Of a DNA stretch of 40,103 bases, positions 36,701 to 40,103 are shown in pieces. The translations under genes and the position numbers were made by a program. The notes beneath the pieces were generated by a model. That model had not been told where the DNA came from. It saw only the letters and a list, made by a program, of their open reading frames with translations, and did not search any database. The DNA is from a virus, in IMG/VR virus record IMGVR_UViG_3300042549_005625, positions 1-40,103 of that record, one strand, 5' to 3'. Position 1 is the stretch's first letter, and every line of letters begins with the position of its first letter.

Positions 36701-36708
36701 TATATTTG
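36701..36708 (+). promoter_or_regulatory. Host-type promoter box TATATTTG, leaderless spacing
   Basis: TATATTTG ends 4 nt before the ATG at 36713; transcription would begin at the AUG or just inside. Confidence 0.55.
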
Positions 36709-36712
36709 CATT

Positions 36713-37138
36713 ATGAAAACAATAACCTCACTTTTATTTTTATTGATTCCATTTATGGGATTCTCTCAGGATGCGGACTTAATGTATGTACCGGACCAAA
36801 ACACGATTGTAGCAACTTATAACAGCAATTACTCTCCAATTGGGTATTATGTTGGTGGGTATGTCACAACGACCCGTCCACAACCTTACATCTACACAAC
36901 ACCGATGTCGATTTTGAATCGTGTTGGGATTAGTTTAACCAATCACAAAGTTAGTGTTATGGGGGGTGTATTTATTGAAACTTATATTGATGAAATTAAA
37001 ACTAAACCGGATGTATGGGTTAAAATTTACCCATTGAGAATTATTACAAATACTGAAAAAGGGTTTGATTTCACTGTTGGTGTAAATTACATGGAAGGTT
37101 TTAGATACGGAGTCGGTGTTGTAATTCCATTTCGATAG
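36713..37138 (+). CDS. Exported beta-barrel-like protein, 141 aa
   Basis: Signal peptide 1-19 (ends GFSQ). A Tyr-rich, beta-strand pattern (PIGYYVGGYVTTT, VSVMGGVFIETYI, GFDFTVGVNYMEGFRYG) ends VVIPFR, with a penultimate Phe as in outer-membrane barrels. Small size would allow an 8-strand barrel. Function unknown. Followed by a box that starts right at its stop. Confidence 0.65.
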   Translation: MKTITSLLFLLIPFMGFSQDADLMYVPDQNTIVATYNSNYSPIGYYVGGYVTTTRPQPYIYTTPMSILNRVGISLTNHKVSVMGGVFIETYIDEIKTKPDVWVKIYPLRIITNTEKGFDFTVGVNYMEGFRYGVGVVIPFR

Positions 37139-37150
37139 TATTTATCGATA
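37139..37150 (+). promoter_or_regulatory. TATTTAT box, 12 nt before ATG
   Basis: TATTTATCGATA lies exactly between the preceding TAG and the ATG at 37151. Confidence 0.65.
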
Positions 37151-38125
37151 ATGGAAGATTTAAATTTACCAATAGAGAGACTTAATAACTTTTTATCTCA
37201 ACATGAGTTTAAGGTGGACGACCCTTTGGGTGATGTTGCCCCTCGAGAAATGTACGCGGTTGTTAAAGTTGAACTTACAGGTATTAAAGAGATGTATCGT
37301 GCTGGTGATAAAATGACATTTATCACTTACACAACATTTATACAACCTTCTAGCCCGATGATGAATACTCTTACAGATTTATTAATGAGAGGTCACAAAG
37401 AACTTGAACTTGATAATCAAGATTTAACTTTTTATGTTTTAAATAATCGAATAAGTGACCAATTACAAAGGTTTTTATTATATTGGGGTATTGAAAACCC
37501 GGTGATTTGTACAAAAGTAATTAATGAAACTAATAATAACATAAACGAAAGTTTAATTATGGAAGGAAAATATGATAGAATTGTTAGACAAATTGTTAAT
37601 GATATCTTAAGTGTGTTTAAAACTAAAAAAGTTGGAAATTACCAGCTACCTGATGATTTGAGAGAGACGGAATCTTATTATGATTATTCTGAATTAGGTA
37701 AAGGATATAGTTTAAACTTGTCAATTAAAGAAAATGAAGATGTTGAAACTTTTGAAGTAGAGGGTGATTTATATTATAAAGATGATGTAATTGATATTGA
37801 AATTTTAGTGAACCCTAATTCAGGTAATGAAATATTAAATGATTTAGTTAATGAATTGAATGAAGTTGTTAGACATGAAATTGAACATATATTACAATAT
37901 CAAGGAGGTAGAAGAGCTAGAAAGGAAGTATCAGACAAATATAAATATTATACCCACAAATATGAATTGGGGGCGCAAAAAGCCGGATTCAAAAGAAGAG
38001 CAAGAAGGGAAAAAAATAATATGGAAACTTTGGTGAGAAATTGGTTTAAAAAATATCCTCACAAACACACTTTAAATCCTGAACAACAAGAGAGAGTTAT
38101 CCAAAAAATTCTTTCTGAAAAATAA
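37151..38125 (+). CDS. Two-part protein with HExxH zinc-peptidase motif, 324 aa
   Basis: N-terminal domain 1-125 has the alternating strand/helix layout of the small alpha/beta proteins. Near 131-155 an internal leader-like segment (INESLIMEGKYDRIVRQI) holds LIME|G, compatible with prohead-protease cleavage. The C-terminal domain has VVRHEIEHILQYQ (239-251; His242, Glu243, His246) and a third-ligand candidate Glu272 in KYELGAQKAGF, then a basic tail. Looks like a fusion of a packaging part and a zincin. Catalysis unproven. Confidence 0.75.
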   Translation: MEDLNLPIERLNNFLSQHEFKVDDPLGDVAPREMYAVVKVELTGIKEMYRAGDKMTFITYTTFIQPSSPMMNTLTDLLMRGHKELELDNQDLTFYVLNNRISDQLQRFLLYWGIENPVICTKVINETNNNINESLIMEGKYDRIVRQIVNDILSVFKTKKVGNYQLPDDLRETESYYDYSELGKGYSLNLSIKENEDVETFEVEGDLYYKDDVIDIEILVNPNSGNEILNDLVNELNEVVRHEIEHILQYQGGRRARKEVSDKYKYYTHKYELGAQKAGFKRRARREKNNMETLVRNWFKKYPHKHTLNPEQQERVIQKILSEK

Positions 38126-38126
38126 A

Positions 38127-38747
38127 TTACCTAAATTTTTTAAGTATTTTTCTAATTGTTACTGTTAGTGCTTGACCACTTAACGCAATAACACCTGACG
38201 CTAATAATCTTTCGGTAATTTGTAATGCTGTTTGACGTAAATTTGTTGATGATTCGCCAAGTGAGTAAATATCAAAAATAATTGGTACTAAAAAACTATA
38301 GGCGGCAATCTCAATTAAAGACCCAACTGTAATGTTGACAGATGATAGAAATCCAATAAATGCTGATTTCAATTCTTGCCCTTTAGATAAAATTTGTTCA
38401 AATTGAGGTAGAATTCCTTCCTCTTTAATTTTTTCCATTAATTTAGTCATCCCTCTTTTATTCTCAAAAAATAGTGTTGCGGCAACGGCAACAAGAATTA
38501 AAGATTCTTGTTGTTCGTTTAAATCGAAGTTTCCGGATTTAATAAAATTATCTAATGGCATCATTAATCCACCAACTGAAGTACCCCATGTTAATAACAT
38601 TTTAAGGTTTAAACCATATATTGATTTAACCCGATTAACAATATTTTCAGTGAACGAATATAATTCTTTCATGTATTCGGTCATCTTAGATTTGTCCTGT
38701 TCCGTTAAAATTGACTTTAGTTGTGTCTCTGTGATTAAAAATTCCAT
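38127..38747 (-). CDS. ITET-type membrane protein, 206 aa
   Basis: MEFLITETQLKSILTEQDKS start (ITE|T and LTE|Q) set at 38747; a longer frame reads into the divergent gene. Three or four hydrophobic segments (about 52-70, 88-104, 138-160, 180-196) indicate a membrane protein, unusual for the ITES group. It could be an injected pore-forming protein; this is inference. Convergent with 37151 (1-nt gap). Confidence 0.75.
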   Translation of the reverse strand: MEFLITETQLKSILTEQDKSKMTEYMKELYSFTENIVNRVKSIYGLNLKMLLTWGTSVGGLMMPLDNFIKSGNFDLNEQQESLILVAVAATLFFENKRGMTKLMEKIKEEGILPQFEQILSKGQELKSAFIGFLSSVNITVGSLIEIAAYSFLVPIIFDIYSLGESSTNLRQTALQITERLLASGVIALSGQALTVTIRKILKKFR

Positions 38748-38758
38748 AATAATAAATA
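38748..38758 (-). promoter_or_regulatory. TATTTAT box, 11 nt before ATG
   Basis: Minus-strand TATTTATTATT abuts the ATG at 38747. Confidence 0.65.
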
Positions 38759-38767
38759 TATTGATTA

Positions 38768-38778
38768 TATTTATAAGT
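38768..38778 (+). promoter_or_regulatory. TATTTAT box, 11 nt before ATG
   Basis: TATTTATAAGT abuts the ATG at 38779; back to back with the minus-strand box at 38748 in a 31-nt divergent gap. Confidence 0.65.
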
Positions 38779-39384
38779 ATGAAAGGACAATTAAATCCGC
38801 CATTAAAAGTTGGTGATAATATAATGTGTTTCCATATGGAACACGAAACAACCGTTCCACCGGGGACAAAAGGTGTTGTAACCAAAGTTCAAAGAGACCC
38901 ATTTGAACCAAACGAGGATGATGTCATTATTAGTGTTAATTGGGAAAATGGTAGTAAATTATCTTTAGTTAGTGCCACTGACGCTTGGAAGAAAATTTCT
39001 GAAAAAAGAATCGAGGAACAAACCGGTAGTAAAGAGTATGACTTCTTCAAAAAAAATCCTGACATTTTTGAAAACTTTAATTATAGATTCCTAAAAGAAT
39101 ATCTTAAGAAAGTTCAAAAAGCAGGTCCTGTGAATATGTTTCAAGCAGGACCGTTATTGTACTCAGGTAAAAAATGGATTGACCGATATTATGGTGAAAA
39201 TAATGAAGACAATGAAGATTTCCAAGAAATGTTGGACAGCTCTGAAGAGGCTAAAGACATAATGATTCAAGGTACTTTAAAATGGATGGAATCACAAGGT
39301 AAAGAAATTGATTTAGATGATGTCAATCGAACTATTAAAAGACTATCCCAAAAAATTGTTGAATTATACATGAAATTTTATTAA
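38779..39384 (+). CDS. Protein with SH3-like N-terminal domain, 201 aa
   Basis: Residues 8-70 (LKVGDNIMCFHMEHETTV, GTKGVVTKVQRDP, ISVNWENGSKLSLV) form a small beta-barrel of SH3/KOW type found in phage proteins. The rest is helical and acidic (ENNEDNEDFQEM). Start at 38779 chosen from the box; the frame remains open upstream. Overlaps the ThyA stop by 4 nt. Function unknown. Confidence 0.7.
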   Translation: MKGQLNPPLKVGDNIMCFHMEHETTVPPGTKGVVTKVQRDPFEPNEDDVIISVNWENGSKLSLVSATDAWKKISEKRIEEQTGSKEYDFFKKNPDIFENFNYRFLKEYLKKVQKAGPVNMFQAGPLLYSGKKWIDRYYGENNEDNEDFQEMLDSSEEAKDIMIQGTLKWMESQGKEIDLDDVNRTIKRLSQKIVELYMKFY

Positions 39385-40103
39385 TTACTCAAAGGAGCTT
39401 TAATTACCGGATGTGATTCATAGTTCTCAATTTGAAATTGGGCAATTGATTGATATTCCATATCAATTCCGGTTATTGGACAAGGTGAGAATTTCAATGT
39501 AGGTAAATCATAAGGTTCTCTTGTTTCATATGGAATTTTATAATATTTGTAAAATTCACTCATACCCCCACCAAACGGAACAAGTTCTGAAAGTTCTTTA
39601 TTATACTTATCAATACCCATCTTGTCTTTCAACATTTCCGTTCTTTCGTCAAATGTTAATTTTCTACCAAGTTGTTCTTTTGCTTGTTCAATATGATTTA
39701 AATAAAGGTGAACATCACCAAGATTTCCAATCAATTCATCCGGAACCATATTAACTTCTTTTGCAATGATTTCTAATAACAATCCATAAGATGCGATATT
39801 AAATGGTAATCCTAAGAATGTATCTACACTTCGTTGATTCCACATTAGAGATATTGCTCTTGTCGGTGTTGGTGTATAATAATCATTATCAAAATCAGGT
39901 AAATTATTAGGGTCAAAAAACCTTTCCATACCAGTTTCATAATTGTTATTAAACCATATGTTATATCTTCTTTCCAAACTCAACTCTCTTGTATAAACTT
40001 GAAATCCATAATGACAAGGTGGAAGAACCATTTGGTCTAATTCTCCAACATTCCAAGCATTAACCATTAATCGTCTTGAGTCTGGATTTGATTTAAGGTC
40101 GTT
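39381..40103 (-). CDS. thyA: Thymidylate synthase (ThyA type), C-terminal part
   Basis: The frame is open to the window edge and reads SRRLMVNAWNVGELDQ; the N-terminus lies outside. LPPCHYGFQVY carries the catalytic Cys; RSVDTFLGLPFNIASYGLL, GDVHLYLNHIEQ and the end SHPVIKAPLSN are canonical. It methylates dUMP to dTMP with methylene-tetrahydrofolate. Two insertions relative to E. coli ThyA are visible: about 40 residues between FQVY and LMWNQRS, and about 40 between the HIEQ helix and the C-terminal strand. Phage nucleotide metabolism, as in T4 td. Confidence 0.95.
   Translation of the reverse strand, partial: NDLKSNPDSRRLMVNAWNVGELDQMVLPPCHYGFQVYTRELSLERRYNIWFNNNYETGMERFFDPNNLPDFDNDYYTPTPTRAISLMWNQRSVDTFLGLPFNIASYGLLLEIIAKEVNMVPDELIGNLGDVHLYLNHIEQAKEQLGRKLTFDERTEMLKDKMGIDKYNKELSELVPFGGGMSEFYKYYKIPYETREPYDLPTLKFSPCPITGIDMEYQSIAQFQIENYESHPVIKAPLSN

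Noticed and set aside
38650-38885. Longer N-termini for the divergent genes at 38747(-) and 38779(+)
   Set aside because: The frames are open into each other, but both ATGs sit 11 nt after back-to-back TATTTAT boxes, which fixes the starts.
1-40103. tRNA genes
   Set aside because: No cloverleaf with a GTTCRA-type T-arm was found by eye; AT-rich hairpins seen are terminators.

Overview
The window reads as part of a large, AT-rich, tailed (probably T4-like) bacteriophage genome infecting a member of the Bacteroidota, most likely a flavobacterium-type host. Reasons: about 77 densely packed genes, mostly small, with 0-20 nt gaps or short overlaps; many proteins with no recognisable function; phage-type enzymes (GH19 endolysin, ThyA thymidylate synthase, P-loop polynucleotide kinase-like protein, metallophosphoesterase); many simple hairpin-plus-T terminators; almost no Shine-Dalgarno sequences; Bacteroidota-type TAnnTTTG promoter boxes; and a protein with a C-terminal type IX secretion (T9SS) sorting domain, a system restricted to Bacteroidota. 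No tRNA, rRNA, CRISPR array, insertion sequence or classical head/tail gene is visible.

Layout. 1-5750: short + strand genes, including a protein built of about 11 IENGVKET-type repeats, two paralogous Cys-nucleophile alpha/beta hydrolases flanking a membrane protein, a lipoprotein and a run of short proteins beginning MKYIITES. 5930-8000: a class II aminoacyl-tRNA-synthetase-like core and a protein with an EIDFLE glucanase-type motif. 8000-18140: mostly small + strand genes with cyclophilin, a lysozyme-like protein, a HExxH protein and a P-loop kinase. 18167-20072: secreted DNA/RNA non-specific endonuclease, divergent from a sulfotransferase-like gene. 20100-23285: DUF2452-like protein, membrane/coiled-coil and two-TM proteins, and a PD-(D/E)XK-like protein. 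23271-27191: reverse-strand block with metallophosphoesterase and the GH19 endolysin. 27229-33909: a reverse-strand run of seven genes for exported or envelope-associated proteins: C-type lectin with dockerin-like EF-hand, small secreted protein, two outer-membrane beta-barrel-like proteins, a CsgG-like lipoprotein, a one-TM protein, and a 627-aa cohesin/dockerin-like protein with a T9SS sorting domain. 33999-40103: secreted HExxH protein, a virion-type module behind a predicted prohead-protease site, a KWCT-domain protein, another HExxH protein, and the C-terminal part of ThyA.

Two signals tie the window together. First, about 15 otherwise unrelated proteins share an N-terminus of the form M-K-(Y/I/R)-h-h-(I/L)-T-E-(S/N/Q/T)-(Q/E/K/D)-(L/Y/F), which fits the T4 prohead-protease consensus (I/L)-x-E and the idea of a capsid-targeting peptide; their downstream parts include nuclease-like, zinc-peptidase-like and lysozyme-like domains, so they may be an arsenal packaged in the head and injected with the DNA. 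Second, a TATTTAT box lies exactly 11 or 12 nt (counted from its first T) before the ATG of 15 genes on both strands and slightly further from 13 more. This spacing predicts transcripts starting at or next to the AUG, a phage-specific (probably late) promoter class feeding leaderless mRNAs. A second class, TAnnTTTG, precedes mostly enzyme or cytoplasmic genes and looks like the host housekeeping promoter. The exported-protein cluster at 27229-33909, with its own putative pore and T9SS cargo, is the best candidate for an undescribed system in this window.
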